Shown here: positions 18,422-27,740 of the stretch, piece by piece | How the letters are laid out: each line of letters starts with the position of its first letter | How positions within the stretch are numbered: the first letter of the stretch is position 1 | Assembly: GCA_964452085.1 (NCBI GenBank) | Contig: CAYVKL010000004.1 | Span: 248,001 to 312,000 of the forward strand | Direction: 5' to 3' | From: Methanobacterium sp964452085 | GTDB lineage: Archaea > Methanobacteriota > Methanobacteria > Methanobacteriales > Methanobacteriaceae | DNA length: 64,000 nucleotides | Notes under the pieces: model-generated | Database searches by the model: none | What the model was told of the DNA's origin: nothing | Seen by the model: only the letters and a program-made list of their open reading frames with translations | Made by a program: the position numbers and the translations under genes

Positions 18422-18431
18422 AGTTTATATG
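18422..18431 (+). promoter_or_regulatory. TATA box of tRNA-Gln
   Basis: AGTTTATATG lies with its centre about 30 bp upstream of the first tRNA base, the normal archaeal TATA-box distance. Confidence 0.6.
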
Positions 18432-18456
18432 CAAAAGTGCACAACTAATTTTTTTA

Positions 18457-18529
<73 letters not shown>

Positions 18530-18600
18530 TATATTCTTAATATTAAATTTAAACTATAATATCCCGTTTTATTGTTTTATGACCATGAAATTATGCCACA

Positions 18601-18774
18601 TCACTCCACAGCATCCATTCTGGCATTTTCCAAATCTTGCTGGTGGTCGCGTTTTTTATTCACACCTTTAGACTTTTTTATGGATGGTTTTACAGTTAAT
18701 TCTGGAATATTCCCATCAAATGAATTCAATTTAAAAATAACAATTTTTTCATCCATTTTCTTTTTATTGGTCAT
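18601..18774 (-). CDS. Candidate 57-residue small basic protein
   Basis: ATG at 18774 to TGA at 18601. The product is hydrophilic and Lys-rich (MTNKKKMDEKIVIFKLNSF at the start, then a PELTVKPSIKKS stretch and RDHQQDLENARM). It has better composition than the overlapping + strand frame, whose product is an unlikely mix of hydrophobic and aromatic residues. The ribosome site is weak (GGGAAG about 13 bases upstream). No family recognised. Confidence 0.45.
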   Translation of the reverse strand: MTNKKKMDEKIVIFKLNSFDGNIPELTVKPSIKKSKGVNKKRDHQQDLENARMDAVE

Positions 18775-18820
18775 TTAACCAACTTCCCGCAGTTTATATT
18801 ATTATTTGTTAGTGAAATTA

Positions 18821-18860
18821 TTTAATGGATATCATAGGAATTTAATGGATATCACAGGCT
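18821..18860. repeat. 20-bp direct repeat, two tandem copies
   Basis: TTTAATGGATATCA(T/C)AGG occurs twice with a 20-bp period. Related TAATGGATTTCTT copies occur at 19473-19485 and 19496-19508, on the other side of the CadC-like gene. Confidence 0.8.
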
Positions 18861-18890
18861 TATTGCGGATTCAGAATTTATAAAAAAAAC

Positions 18891-18921
18891 GTTCAATAAA
18901 AAATATGAACAATTGAACAAT
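18891..18921 (+). promoter_or_regulatory. Candidate operator of the CadC-like regulator
   Basis: Inverted repeat GTTCAAT (18891-18897) / ATTGAAC (18912-18918), plus a direct repeat TGAACAAT at 18906-18913 and 18914-18921. It sits 100-130 bp upstream of the ArsR-family start and just ahead of TATA-like AAGTATATATTG. Dyads of this type are usual autoregulatory sites for ArsR/SmtB repressors. Confidence 0.55.
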
Positions 18922-19020
18922 TAAGTATATATTGTATTAAACATAAAATATCACAAACACCTAGGTTAGGAATATTTCCTATTTGGTTAAAAAAAACCAT
19001 TTAAGCATTAAGTGATTTCA

Positions 19021-19374
19021 ATGAAAAACAATGATATCTGTGACATTCAATGTATCAATGAGAACTCTGTAATGGGAGTTCGATCCCAAATGCTTCAGGA
19101 AGAAACATTTCAAACGATTTCAGACCATTTCAAAGTCTTGAGTGACCCTACCCGAGTGAAAATTCTCTATGCTTTACTCCAGAAAGAGATTTGTGTATGT
19201 GATTTAGCAGCAGTTCTGGAGATGACAGACTCAGCAGTATCTCATCAACTTAGATTATTAAGAGATAAAAATCTAGTTAAATTTAGAAAAGAAGGAAAAA
19301 TGGCCTATTATTCAATATCAAACCCGTATATTATTGAATTAATTAAAATGGGATCAGAGAATGCTGAAAAATAA
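19021..19374 (+). CDS. CadC-like ArsR/SmtB-family metal sensor
   Basis: 117 residues from the ATG at 19021 (a GTG nine bases earlier is also possible). With this start the four thiol ligands of the S. aureus CadC alpha3N site fall at the same numbers: Cys7, Cys11, Cys58 and Cys60 (ICDIQC, then EICVCDL). The winged helix covers about 30-105, with recognition helix TDSAVSHQLRLLRD. The C-terminal alpha5 zinc site of CadC is not conserved. Family knowledge predicts Cd/Pb/Zn-induced release from DNA. No metal efflux pump lies next to it. Confidence 0.88.
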   Translation: MKNNDICDIQCINENSVMGVRSQMLQEETFQTISDHFKVLSDPTRVKILYALLQKEICVCDLAAVLEMTDSAVSHQLRLLRDKNLVKFRKEGKMAYYSISNPYIIELIKMGSENAEK

Positions 19375-19714
19375 ACCCAAAAGAGGTTAATTCAAACCAC
19401 AGAAGAACAAACAAAAGTTTTATTAGAATCAATATTTAACTGTATAGAGTAATTATATTGCAAACCATGAATTAATGGATTTCTTAATATAAATCTAATG
19501 GATTTCTTGATAAATTAATGGTAATATCTTATAAAAATAAACATTTACCAACATGTTCCATAAAAAAAATGATTTTTTTAAGATTTTGGGGGGCCTAGAA
19601 TACATAATATAAAATTTAGGAGATATTAGGAATTGTAATAGCTTGGGGGAAGGCAAAAAAAATAAATAAAAAACAAAGGATATTTTAATAATTTCACATA
19701 GGAGAGATAATTTA
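19375..19714. other. Intergenic region with short direct repeats
   Basis: 340 bp. Contains the repeat TAATGGATTTCTT at 19473-19485 and 19496-19508 and a purine-rich stretch with GGGGG runs (19586-19660). It probably holds the promoter of the next gene. No ORF I support. Confidence 0.5.
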
Positions 19715-20407
19715 ATGAAATGGTATTTAGTTGTACTGGCAATTTTCCTGCTAATAGTAGGATATGCATATGTTTCGACCATGAATGGTCCAGTCACACC
19801 AGAAGGTAGACTTGCATTGGTAAAAGTCGCCAACCCTGACATGTATCCTGGACACTTGCATTCTCAATTATTGGCTAAATTGGCCAATGAAAGTGGTTCC
19901 AAATCTGTTCTGGTGGTTCACTTTGCTGGTGATTCTAATTACCGTAACTACAAAGAAGGTAATGTTCAGATTTTAGAACTAGCTTTCGTTGACACCCAAG
20001 GAACCGGTGCTGAGGGCAATACAAACTACTTGGACTCACTTAAAATAGCATTATTCGGTGCACCAGAAGGTAGGTATCAATACAAAACCGATGGGAAGGT
20101 CTTTACAAACCTTGATGATGCCATGAATTATCTTAATGGAATTGCCAAACAAAATGGTCAGACCGGACCTATACCTATGTACTGGCACGGTACTGCCCGT
20201 AAAGACAATCCCATGTTTGCTCAGGGATGTGGATTCCCATTATTCTTTGACATTGTAAGGAAACAATATGGGATCATACCCGCATATGTCTATACCTTAA
20301 AAGGAATGATTTTACCCTACTTCAAGGACCCCTATGCAAACTTTGAATTGCAACACGCATCTAAATTGCAAAATTACTACCAAGAAGGTATGATTAACTT
20401 CAAATAA
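19715..20407 (+). CDS. Membrane-anchored protein of unknown function
   Basis: 230 residues. One N-terminal hydrophobic helix (3-22) anchors a ~205-residue domain predicted outside the cell. The domain has a GHLHSQLLAKLANESG segment, a SVLVVHFAGDSNY strand and a PMYWHGTARKDNPMFAQGCG segment rich in potential catalytic or metal-binding residues (His, Cys). I do not recognise the family. A good Shine-Dalgarno (AGGAGAG) precedes the ATG. Its position downstream of the CadC-like gene on the same strand makes it a possible regulon member, but 340 bp separate them. Confidence 0.7.
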   Translation: MKWYLVVLAIFLLIVGYAYVSTMNGPVTPEGRLALVKVANPDMYPGHLHSQLLAKLANESGSKSVLVVHFAGDSNYRNYKEGNVQILELAFVDTQGTGAEGNTNYLDSLKIALFGAPEGRYQYKTDGKVFTNLDDAMNYLNGIAKQNGQTGPIPMYWHGTARKDNPMFAQGCGFPLFFDIVRKQYGIIPAYVYTLKGMILPYFKDPYANFELQHASKLQNYYQEGMINFK

Positions 20408-20475
20408 AAGTAAAAATGCCTTTAATAAAAGAACGGGAAAACTAAAGGGAATTATTTTTTTTATCCCTTACTTAA

Positions 20476-21231
20476 CTACTTTTTATTCTTTTTTTCAAGT
20501 GCTTCGAAAATAAATCTTGGTTTACAACCACATTTCTTAATATAGTATTTGATTTGTTCCTCATCAACATCTTTAAAGTTATTTTTCACTATTTGCATTG
20601 TTTCTTCTTCAGAATAGGATATCCTTATAACTTCGAAAAACAGTTCAACAATCATCACCAGGATTTCAGATAAGAAATAAAAATCAGTTAGCAGATCGTA
20701 TTTAACACCTTTAAAGCGAAATACTAAAGCAGTTTGAATTACAACATTTATTTTAGAAAGTTCTTTTCTGTGCTTTAAATATTCCATTAAAACACGGTAA
20801 TAAAATGGAAAAGTATCAAAACCTTTATTTAATGTCCACAAACTAAGTCCCACTTTGTCTTTGTTAATAAATTCAGAGTCAAGGAGTTTATCCGCCAACA
20901 AAACCATATCATATTCTTGTACTTTCTGGTATACTTCATCATTGGTTTCAACACCCAGATCTTTTCTTAGTGTTTGGTAAAATTCACGGAATACCTCAGA
21001 TGAACTCATCTGGTCATCCAGGAAAAGTGTGGGATCGTAAACATTCAAATCAAGACTTTTTAATGCAGAATAAATATTGGCAGATTTACCAGTTCCTGGA
21101 GTTCCAGTAATTAATACAAAAGTTCCTTTACGATTTTTCATACTACGGAACATACGGTAAATCTTACGAAATGATCTAGTATAGACAAAATCCTCATTGT
21201 CAACTTCAGATTGCACCTTATAATCTGCCAT
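20476..21231 (-). CDS. P-loop ATPase, AAA-type
   Basis: 251 residues. Walker A GTPGTGKSANI near residue 43 follows a beta strand (GTFVLITG). A clear Walker B is not obvious; YDMVLLAD near residue 109 may serve. The C terminus is a basic helical region with CGCKPRFIFEAL, reminiscent of the lid and winged segment of ORC/Cdc6-like or MoxR-like ATPases. Function unknown; the family appears restricted to methanogens as far as I can tell from memory. Monocistronic, convergent with the preceding gene. Confidence 0.72.
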   Translation of the reverse strand: MADYKVQSEVDNEDFVYTRSFRKIYRMFRSMKNRKGTFVLITGTPGTGKSANIYSALKSLDLNVYDPTLFLDDQMSSSEVFREFYQTLRKDLGVETNDEVYQKVQEYDMVLLADKLLDSEFINKDKVGLSLWTLNKGFDTFPFYYRVLMEYLKHRKELSKINVVIQTALVFRFKGVKYDLLTDFYFLSEILVMIVELFFEVIRISYSEEETMQIVKNNFKDVDEEQIKYYIKKCGCKPRFIFEALEKKNKK

Positions 21232-21509
21232 GTTATTATTATGGGCCTACATATAAATCCTCTTTCCATATTACAGCCCATTACTTTAAATTGCTAGTAA
21301 ATGAAGGATTATCAATACACAATGCAATTTAAGGAAGAATGCTTACACAAGATTATTAATAAGGAAATTCATAATTACTCTTATAAATCTCCTTACAATA
21401 CTAAATAAGGAATTAAAATATAAATTTGAATAAAAATTAGAAAAATTACTATTAAAAAAATTAAGATTTAGTTTGAAAATTAAGATTTTATTTATTATAG
21501 GTGTTCATT

Positions 21510-22394
21510 ATGGAAACTGTTAACATTCTCATTGAGGCATTGCCCTACATTAAAAAATTCCACCAGAAAAAAATTATGATTAAATATGGTGGCCACGCTA
21601 TGATTGATGCCGCTGCCAAGAGCTCCACTGCTCGTGATACAGTTCTTTTAAAATATGTTGGCATGCATCCCATGGTAGTGCATGGTGGAGGTCCAGAAAT
21701 ATCCCGTTCAATGAGCAAACTGGGTAAAGAACCAAAATTCATTGGTGGATTGAGGGTTACAGACCAGGAAACCATGGACATTGTGAAAATGGTTCTGGTT
21801 GGAAAAATCAACACCGAAATTGTGGCCAACATAGGTTTACATGGGGGGAAAGGTGTGGGCCTATCTGGTAAAGATAATTTACTCCTAAAAGCCCGTAAGC
21901 GATCCCCTCAAGTAGTGGTTGACCAGGAAACTGGTAAAGAACAAATGGTAGATCTGGGATTGGTGGGAGAAATTGAATCCATCAATCCGGAGATTCTGGA
22001 TGTGTTAACTGAAAATCAATACATCCCAGTTATCAGCCCCATTGGAGTTGATGAGAAGGGTAAAACCCTTAATCTTAATGCTGATACTGTGGCTGGTGAA
22101 ATCGGTGGAAAAGTTGGTGCTGAGAAGTTAATTATACTCACCGATGTCCCTGGAATCCTACGAGATCCTTCTGATCCAGATAGTCTCATTAAAAAAACCA
22201 ACATTGCAGAAGTTATGCAGCTAATTGATGATGGAACAGTGAAAGATGGTATGTTACCCAAGGTCTTAACCTGTATCAGTGCCCTTGAGAATGGGGTTAA
22301 ATCAGCCCATATCATTGATGGAAGGATCAAACACAGCATACTCCTGGAGATATTCACCAAAAAGGGTATTGGAACTATGATCACCAAGGAATGA
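21510..22394 (+). CDS. argB: Acetylglutamate kinase
   Basis: 294 residues from the ATG at 21510, with AGGTG upstream. The amino acid kinase fold is clear: KYGGHAM N-terminal Lys-Gly-Gly, VVHGGGPEIS substrate loop, GLSGKDN, LNADTVAGEIGGKV and LTDVPGI nucleotide site. It phosphorylates N-acetylglutamate in the second step of arginine synthesis. The gene precedes the DUF166 gene by 37 bp, likely an operon. argC lies 2.5 kb away in its own unit. Confidence 0.96.
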   Translation: METVNILIEALPYIKKFHQKKIMIKYGGHAMIDAAAKSSTARDTVLLKYVGMHPMVVHGGGPEISRSMSKLGKEPKFIGGLRVTDQETMDIVKMVLVGKINTEIVANIGLHGGKGVGLSGKDNLLLKARKRSPQVVVDQETGKEQMVDLGLVGEIESINPEILDVLTENQYIPVISPIGVDEKGKTLNLNADTVAGEIGGKVGAEKLIILTDVPGILRDPSDPDSLIKKTNIAEVMQLIDDGTVKDGMLPKVLTCISALENGVKSAHIIDGRIKHSILLEIFTKKGIGTMITKE

Positions 22395-22431
22395 CTTATA
22401 CCAACAATGAAGACTATAAGGAAGTTCTAAA

Positions 22432-23091
22432 ATGAAAATAGCAATAGTCACAGATGGGCCTTATGGTGAAAGGGCTTATGCAACTATCAAAGAAGAATTT
22501 GACTGTGATTACATTGTGATGGAGGCACCACCTTCTAATTTTATGGATGAAATTGACCTTCCCACAAATATCATGGATCAGTTAGAAAAAGCGGATATTA
22601 TTTTAACTTATGTTTTACACCCTGATCTTACCCTTGACCTGGTGGATGCACTTCATGACAAGGTGGAATGGATTATTGTAGGTGCCTGGAGAGGGGATGG
22701 CTTCAAGAATCAACTAGAAAGTTTTAGTAATGTGACCTGTCCTGAGAATATGTGCGACCTTACTGAGAATGGTAATCCTGTTTTTGATGAGTTTGTATCC
22801 AAATTCGGAAGACCAGTAGTCAAAGTTAACTGTCAGGGAGATAAAGTGGTTGATGTAGAGGTTTTAAGGTGTTCTCCTTGTGGAAGCACCCGATTTGTTG
22901 CTGAGGAGATGGTGGGGGAAGAAACAGATACATTACCCATTAAAGCAGGACTTCGTATACAGCATTACCCCTGCAGAGCTCCAAAAATGCGGCTTTTTAC
23001 TGATGATGAGTGTAAGAAGGAGATGGCTGCCAACTTCCACAAAAAAGCATTTGAAGATGCTTTGCAAGATAAAAATAACAAGAAAAAATAA
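22432..23091 (+). CDS. DUF166 family protein
   Basis: 219 residues of the archaeal DUF166 family (COG1810). Conserved features are the GPYGERAY opening, a VGAWRGDGFK segment and three Cys motifs, CPENMC, CSPCGSTRF and HYPCRAPKM, likely a metal or FeS site. The biochemical role is unknown. It is probably co-transcribed with argB, which hints at a link to amino acid metabolism; that is inference. A T-run follows its stop. Confidence 0.88.
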   Translation: MKIAIVTDGPYGERAYATIKEEFDCDYIVMEAPPSNFMDEIDLPTNIMDQLEKADIILTYVLHPDLTLDLVDALHDKVEWIIVGAWRGDGFKNQLESFSNVTCPENMCDLTENGNPVFDEFVSKFGRPVVKVNCQGDKVVDVEVLRCSPCGSTRFVAEEMVGEETDTLPIKAGLRIQHYPCRAPKMRLFTDDECKKEMAANFHKKAFEDALQDKNNKKK

Positions 23092-23203
23092 TTATAATTA
23101 ATGTTTTTTTTTAAAGATTTTTTTTCCTTTTTTTAGTTAGTTTCTGTGGCCTAAAAAGTAATTAAAATATAAAAAGTGATTAAAACCCTTAAGTATGAGA
23201 TAT

Positions 23204-24589
23204 TTACTGCCAGAGGCTTCGAACCTTACTTAATTTGCTCTGCAATTCAGATGAAGAGATATTGTTTATGAATACCGGTTTAGTGTCATCCCCAGTTACC
23301 TGATTAGGGAATTCAAAAAACAGAGAATATCCAGGTTCGTATGCTGCTGAATGGAACAGTATAGCTCTGTGGTTGGGATTTTCTCTAAGCCAATCTTTTA
23401 CTGGTCCTTTATCTTTGTCATTTAAAACTCGCACTGCAATAACATTAGCATTATTTTTGCGGGCAGCATCAACCACTAATGGTGTTTGACCAACATTGGC
23501 ATCAACAATAACCTTATCCAATTTGATTCCATAGGTTTTTTCCAGTCCTTCAAAGTATTTTTTGGGAGTATCACAGTACTGATCCGGGTATCCTTTCACG
23601 GTGGTTTGGACGATTATTTTTTCTTTAAGATTTATAGCCACTGGTTGAGCACCTATAACTGCTCCTTTCCCATCTTTAAGGGCTCTGATAGGCATGGTTC
23701 CCAGGGATGTGCCCGATTCATTCTTACCAAGAAGTGCAAAAGTATAACGGTCACAGGGAGCGTAACAGTTAATCCCCTTAGTGTTAAGATATGCTTCAGC
23801 CTGTGCCTTTCCTTCAAGATCTCCGCAGGCAACTACTAAATCAGCATTGTTTTTAATGGCATCTGGAACCATGACATTAAATCCGTGAGTTACAGTAGCC
23901 AGTCTTGAGCCATCAGAGACATTCTGAGACCTTAAATTAGTCATTTTACCTGGATCAATGGCATAAACATAATTCCCCTTATCATCAGGACCATACCAGG
24001 TGTTGTTGATCTTCTTCACTGGCACATTGGTGGCGGGTATCACTTTTATATTGGCGTATTTCATGAGTTCCTTAACCCTGGCACCCTCCATATATGGAAC
24101 CAGATCATTGGCAGATTTTGGCTGACGATCATTGTCTATGTTGGTGTTAATTTTACTTGCCGGATCTTTAATTATTCGGTCCACTTGGGTGACCACAGTG
24201 GCTCCTTGAGGAACTTGAATATTAGTAGCCCCCATTACAACCTGAGAAGCATTTTGAGGGGTGGTTTGAAAATCAGCAAAATAATTACTCTCATTGTCTG
24301 TACTGTTATTAGCGCTTTGCGCATTAATCGGACTGCTGTAAAAACTTATTGCGAATCCTGCTGCAATGAACAACAAAACAACTAAAAAACCAGCGAAAAC
24401 TTTTTTATTTGCGGATAAACTATATTTAAAATCTTTAAATCGAGAATAAAATGATAATTGATGGGATAAGTCTGATTTTTTCACGTAATGTAAATTTCCA
24501 CCACAAGAACATCCGGAAAAATCATCAGGTGATTCATCTGGTTGCAATTGATATTTTAAATTGCACTTATCACAAATTAGATAACCCAT
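23204..24589 (-). CDS. Zinc-ribbon membrane protein with large extracellular domain
   Basis: 461 residues from the ATG at 24589. Residues 1-38 are a ribbon (YLICDKCNLKYQLQPDESPDD, then CSCGGNL) nearly identical in plan to that of the gene at 4785-5480. One helix (about 62-82) then leads to an exported ~370-residue domain. This contains THGFNVMVPDAI, VVACGDLEGKAQAEAYL and VDANVGQTPLVVDAARKN segments that suggest alternating alpha/beta Rossmann-like structure. The cytoplasmic ribbon linked to an outside sensor-like domain is unusual. Function unknown. Confidence 0.72.
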   Translation of the reverse strand: MGYLICDKCNLKYQLQPDESPDDFSGCSCGGNLHYVKKSDLSHQLSFYSRFKDFKYSLSANKKVFAGFLVVLLFIAAGFAISFYSSPINAQSANNSTDNESNYFADFQTTPQNASQVVMGATNIQVPQGATVVTQVDRIIKDPASKINTNIDNDRQPKSANDLVPYMEGARVKELMKYANIKVIPATNVPVKKINNTWYGPDDKGNYVYAIDPGKMTNLRSQNVSDGSRLATVTHGFNVMVPDAIKNNADLVVACGDLEGKAQAEAYLNTKGINCYAPCDRYTFALLGKNESGTSLGTMPIRALKDGKGAVIGAQPVAINLKEKIIVQTTVKGYPDQYCDTPKKYFEGLEKTYGIKLDKVIVDANVGQTPLVVDAARKNNANVIAVRVLNDKDKGPVKDWLRENPNHRAILFHSAAYEPGYSLFFEFPNQVTGDDTKPVFINNISSSELQSKLSKVRSLWQ

Positions 24590-24919
24590 AACCCGCACCC
24601 AGAATTTTTATGCCCTTAATCTTATATTACATCATTTATTATATATAAAATGAACTTATATCCTCACTGTTGAAGCCAAACATCCTTACTATGAAAATAG
24701 ATAATTTTAGAGAATTTTAATATAATTTTCATCTCCTAATTTAGAAGTTTACATTTAATTTCAGGTATTTACAGGTTTTTTTCAGTTTTTAAAATGTTTA
24801 TTTTGAACATTTTTGTCTTAAAATTACAATATCCCAATTCATTTAGATTACTACTTAACAATGTTTTACTGGTATAAATATTTAATAGTCAGTCCACCAA
24901 AGGAATGTATGTGAGACTT
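24590..24919. other. Divergent intergenic region
   Basis: About 330 bp between divergent genes. AT-rich with a TATA-like TATAAATATTTAA near 24873, about 45 bp upstream of the argC start. No hairpin or ORF supported. Confidence 0.5.
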
Positions 24920-25930
24920 ATGTTAGAAGTAGCGATTATAGGGGCCAGTGGTTATACAGGAGGGGAACTATTAAGGTTCCTTGAGGCACACCAAGAAGTG
25001 GAAGTAGTAGCAGCTACTTCCCGGCAATACGCAGATACACCAGTACGGAAAGTACATCCTCATCTCCAGGATGTTAAATTGAATTTTGAAAATAAGGCCC
25101 CTGGTGATTTAGATGTTGATCTGGTGTTCACCGCCACTCCCCACGGTGCATCCATGAAAATTGTCCCTGAAATTATTGAAAAGGGGATTAAAGTAGTTGA
25201 CTTGAGTGGGGACTACCGATTCGATAATATTGATATTTATGAGAAATGGTACAGCCTCAAACATGAAAAACCTTTAGATGCAGTTTATGGTTTGCCTGAA
25301 ATGTACCGAGAAGAAATTAAAAAGGCTAATTTAGTTGCCAATCCCGGTTGTTATCCTACTGGTGCCATTCTGGCCAGTATTCCCCTGGTTAATGATGGTT
25401 TGGTAGACACTATCATTGCAGATTCTAAAAGCGGTGTTAGTGGAGCTGGGATTAATCCCACCCCCGCAACCCATTATCCCAATATCAGTGATAATATTGT
25501 CCCCTACGCAGTAACTACACATAGACACATGCCTGAAATACAGGAAAAACTGCAAAAATTAGGAGATGTGCGTGTTTCCTTCACTCCTCATTTAGTTCCT
25601 GTTATTCGAGGGATTTTAACCACTATACATTGTTTCCCTAAGGAACAGGTTAGTCAGGAAGAGATATTCAAGAGTTACCAGGAACATTATGCTGATGAGA
25701 CATTTGTCCGTGTTCTGGATATGGGTGAAATTCCACGTTTGAGTGCGGTGCGAGGATCAAACTTCTGTCATATCGGCTGCTTTGAAGTTGATGAAAACGG
25801 TAGGCTGGTTGTAGTTTCAGCCATTGATAACATGGTTAAAGGAGCTTCTGGTGCTGCAGTGGCTAATATGAACCTCATGTGTGGATTCCCTGAGACAATG
25901 TCACTGGAAGGATTTGGTTTACACCCTTAA
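24920..25930 (+). CDS. argC: N-acetyl-gamma-glutamyl-phosphate reductase
   Basis: 336 residues from the ATG at 24920, which gives the usual MLEVAIIGASGYTGGELLR dinucleotide-binding start; an ATG at 24905 adds five residues. The catalytic Cys lies in VANPGCYPTGA, with KSGVSGAG and the His in HRHMPE following. Reduces N-acetylglutamyl phosphate in arginine synthesis. Monocistronic, with a clear hairpin terminator downstream. Confidence 0.96.
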   Translation: MLEVAIIGASGYTGGELLRFLEAHQEVEVVAATSRQYADTPVRKVHPHLQDVKLNFENKAPGDLDVDLVFTATPHGASMKIVPEIIEKGIKVVDLSGDYRFDNIDIYEKWYSLKHEKPLDAVYGLPEMYREEIKKANLVANPGCYPTGAILASIPLVNDGLVDTIIADSKSGVSGAGINPTPATHYPNISDNIVPYAVTTHRHMPEIQEKLQKLGDVRVSFTPHLVPVIRGILTTIHCFPKEQVSQEEIFKSYQEHYADETFVRVLDMGEIPRLSAVRGSNFCHIGCFEVDENGRLVVVSAIDNMVKGASGAAVANMNLMCGFPETMSLEGFGLHP

Positions 25931-26231
25931 AATACATAAAAAACATTAAAATTAATAATTGAGCCCTAATTATTAATTAAAAAGCCCAATTTTTAATAAA
26001 ACTGACATTTTTTTTTAAGAGTGTTTTCATCACTCTTGAATTATTTTTTTTATTAAATTCATATGAGCCTCGTTTATGGAATCTAAATGATTAGAGTAGT
26101 AAGTTTAAATTTAAAAAAAATAAGATAAGTAAATTAAAAATGACATTAATTATTTAACTATGTTTATTAAAACAATTACAAATAATAAATATAAACCATT
26201 TAAAATTAACTTGATTCTTTTGAGGTAAATA
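25931..26231. other. Intergenic region carrying the argC terminator
   Basis: 301 bp. Contains the hairpin terminator below and AT-rich sequence with TATA-like stretches ahead of the flavodoxin gene. Nothing else seen. Confidence 0.5.
26017..26055 (+). terminator. Intrinsic terminator after argC
   Basis: Perfect 7-bp stem AAGAGTG (26017-26023) / CACTCTT (26031-26037) with a 7-nt loop, followed by GAATTA and an eight-base T-run. T-runs also flank its 5' side, so it may act in both directions. Confidence 0.75.
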
Positions 26232-26726
26232 ATGAAAACCATTATCCTGTTTTATTCAAGAACCAGGAAAACAGCCCTTGTTGCCAGGACTTTAGCCCAG
26301 GAAGTAAATGCAGATTTTATTGAGATAATCGATCTCAACGATAGAGAAGGTGCATTGAACTATTTAAAAGCTTCAGTAGATGCTTTTCGTGAGAATAAAA
26401 CTGTAATTAAACCAGGAACAGTTGATCTCACTGAATATGATTTAATATATGTGGGAAGTCCCACTTGGGCCAGTAAACCGGCACCGGCAATAATTACCCT
26501 CATTGATCAATGTGACTTCCAGGGTAAGGATGTTATCCTGTTTGCCACCATGGGAGGTTCTGGTGGTAAGAAAGTAATTGAAAGAATGAGAGAAAAAATC
26601 GAACCCCGTGGAGGACGTATGATTAAATCTTTCCTGGTTAAAACTGGTAGTAAAAAAACAGAAGAATTAATTGAAGATGTTAAACTGATTGTCCAGGATG
26701 AAGACCTCCCTATATATGGGATATGA
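26232..26726 (+). CDS. Flavodoxin-family protein
   Basis: 164 residues. FMN phosphate-binding loop FYSRTRKTALVAR near the start, VGSPTWASKPAPAI and FATMGGSGGKK loops in the flavodoxin order. Small cytoplasmic electron carrier or NADPH-independent flavoprotein; the partner is unknown. Monocistronic, with GAGGT upstream of the ATG. Confidence 0.9.
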   Translation: MKTIILFYSRTRKTALVARTLAQEVNADFIEIIDLNDREGALNYLKASVDAFRENKTVIKPGTVDLTEYDLIYVGSPTWASKPAPAIITLIDQCDFQGKDVILFATMGGSGGKKVIERMREKIEPRGGRMIKSFLVKTGSKKTEELIEDVKLIVQDEDLPIYGI

Positions 26727-26900
26727 AATTAAATAAGGATATGAATTTAAATCTCAATAAAAATATATTCCCCCTAAACCCGAAGACTCCCCCTCAAAGT
26801 ATAAATTAATTAAATTATGTAAAATTAACATTCAAACTAAATTTGAAGTAATTAAAAATAATGGGAATTAAAGTAAAAAAATAAAATACTGGTGATTTAA

Positions 26901-27740
26901 TTGTTAAAGTTAGAACGATTACTGGAATCATATAAACCACTCATCGCCATTCCAGTGGTGATCACCATCATTGCCCTGATAATAATAGCCACTGTGGGGC
27001 TTGAACAGGGAATAGAGCTTAAAGGTGGTACAGTAGCAGTGGTAGAACTCCAGAAACCCATAAGTCAAAGTGATCTGGAATCATTAATTAGTAAAGGCAT
27101 TAATAATACCCAAGTAGATGTTGCAATTACTAACAATCAGGCTACGGTGGAAATAGCTGGAGACGCTGACGTTATTAAATTAGCATCGGTGTTAAAGGGA
27201 ACCGGTAATATAACCAGTTACCGTTCTGTAGGTCCTGTATTGGGTAAAGAATCTTTAACCCAGGTTTATTATGCACTGGCCTTTGCTTTTATTTTCATGA
27301 GCATAACCGTGTTCATTATATTCCGTAACTTCGTACCCAGTATGGCTGTAATCCTTGCCGCCCTTTCCGACATCATCATTGCCATTGGAGGAATGAGCCT
27401 ATTTGGCATACCACTTTCTGTTGCTTCAGTAGGTGCTTTACTGATGCTTATCGGTTACAGTGTGGACACAGATATCTTACTTACTACCCGCGTACTGAAA
27501 CGAACTGAAGGGACTTTAACCGAAAGAGCTATAGATGCCATGAAAACAGGTATGACCATGGCTGCAGCAGCCATTGGATCCATGGTCGCATTGTACTTGG
27601 TTACAATATTCTTAATACCCGCTGCATCCACCCTGGCAAATATCGCTGCTGTTCTGATTATTGGACTGGTGGCAGATGTTCTGGCCACATGGCTTATGAA
27701 TCTTGGAATTCTTAGATGGTATGTGGAGGCACGAAAATGA
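26901..27740 (+). CDS. secF: Protein translocase subunit SecF
   Basis: 279 residues with a TTG start preceded by GGTGA. Six helices; the first is followed by GLEQGIELKGGT, and the periplasmic-equivalent P1 domain is small. GYSVDTDILLTTRVLKR in helix 4 is the SecF signature. With SecD it uses ion gradients to help pull proteins through SecYE. It overlaps secD by 4 bp (ATGA), the usual archaeal secF-secD order. Confidence 0.95.
   Translation: MLKLERLLESYKPLIAIPVVITIIALIIIATVGLEQGIELKGGTVAVVELQKPISQSDLESLISKGINNTQVDVAITNNQATVEIAGDADVIKLASVLKGTGNITSYRSVGPVLGKESLTQVYYALAFAFIFMSITVFIIFRNFVPSMAVILAALSDIIIAIGGMSLFGIPLSVASVGALLMLIGYSVDTDILLTTRVLKRTEGTLTERAIDAMKTGMTMAAAAIGSMVALYLVTIFLIPAASTLANIAAVLIIGLVADVLATWLMNLGILRWYVEARK

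Noticed and set aside
18572..18778. 68-codon frame on the + strand
   Set aside because: Composition (Phe, Trp, Ser, His) looks like the antisense of the Lys-rich minus-strand frame; no ribosome site.
19495..19842. 115-codon frame on the - strand
   Set aside because: Overlaps the start of the well-supported 19715 gene and is Phe/Tyr-rich AT-noise.
20445..20469. Hairpin AAGGGA/TCCCTT as terminator between convergent genes
   Set aside because: Six-bp stem with a 13-nt T-rich loop, weak; possible but not strong enough to annotate.
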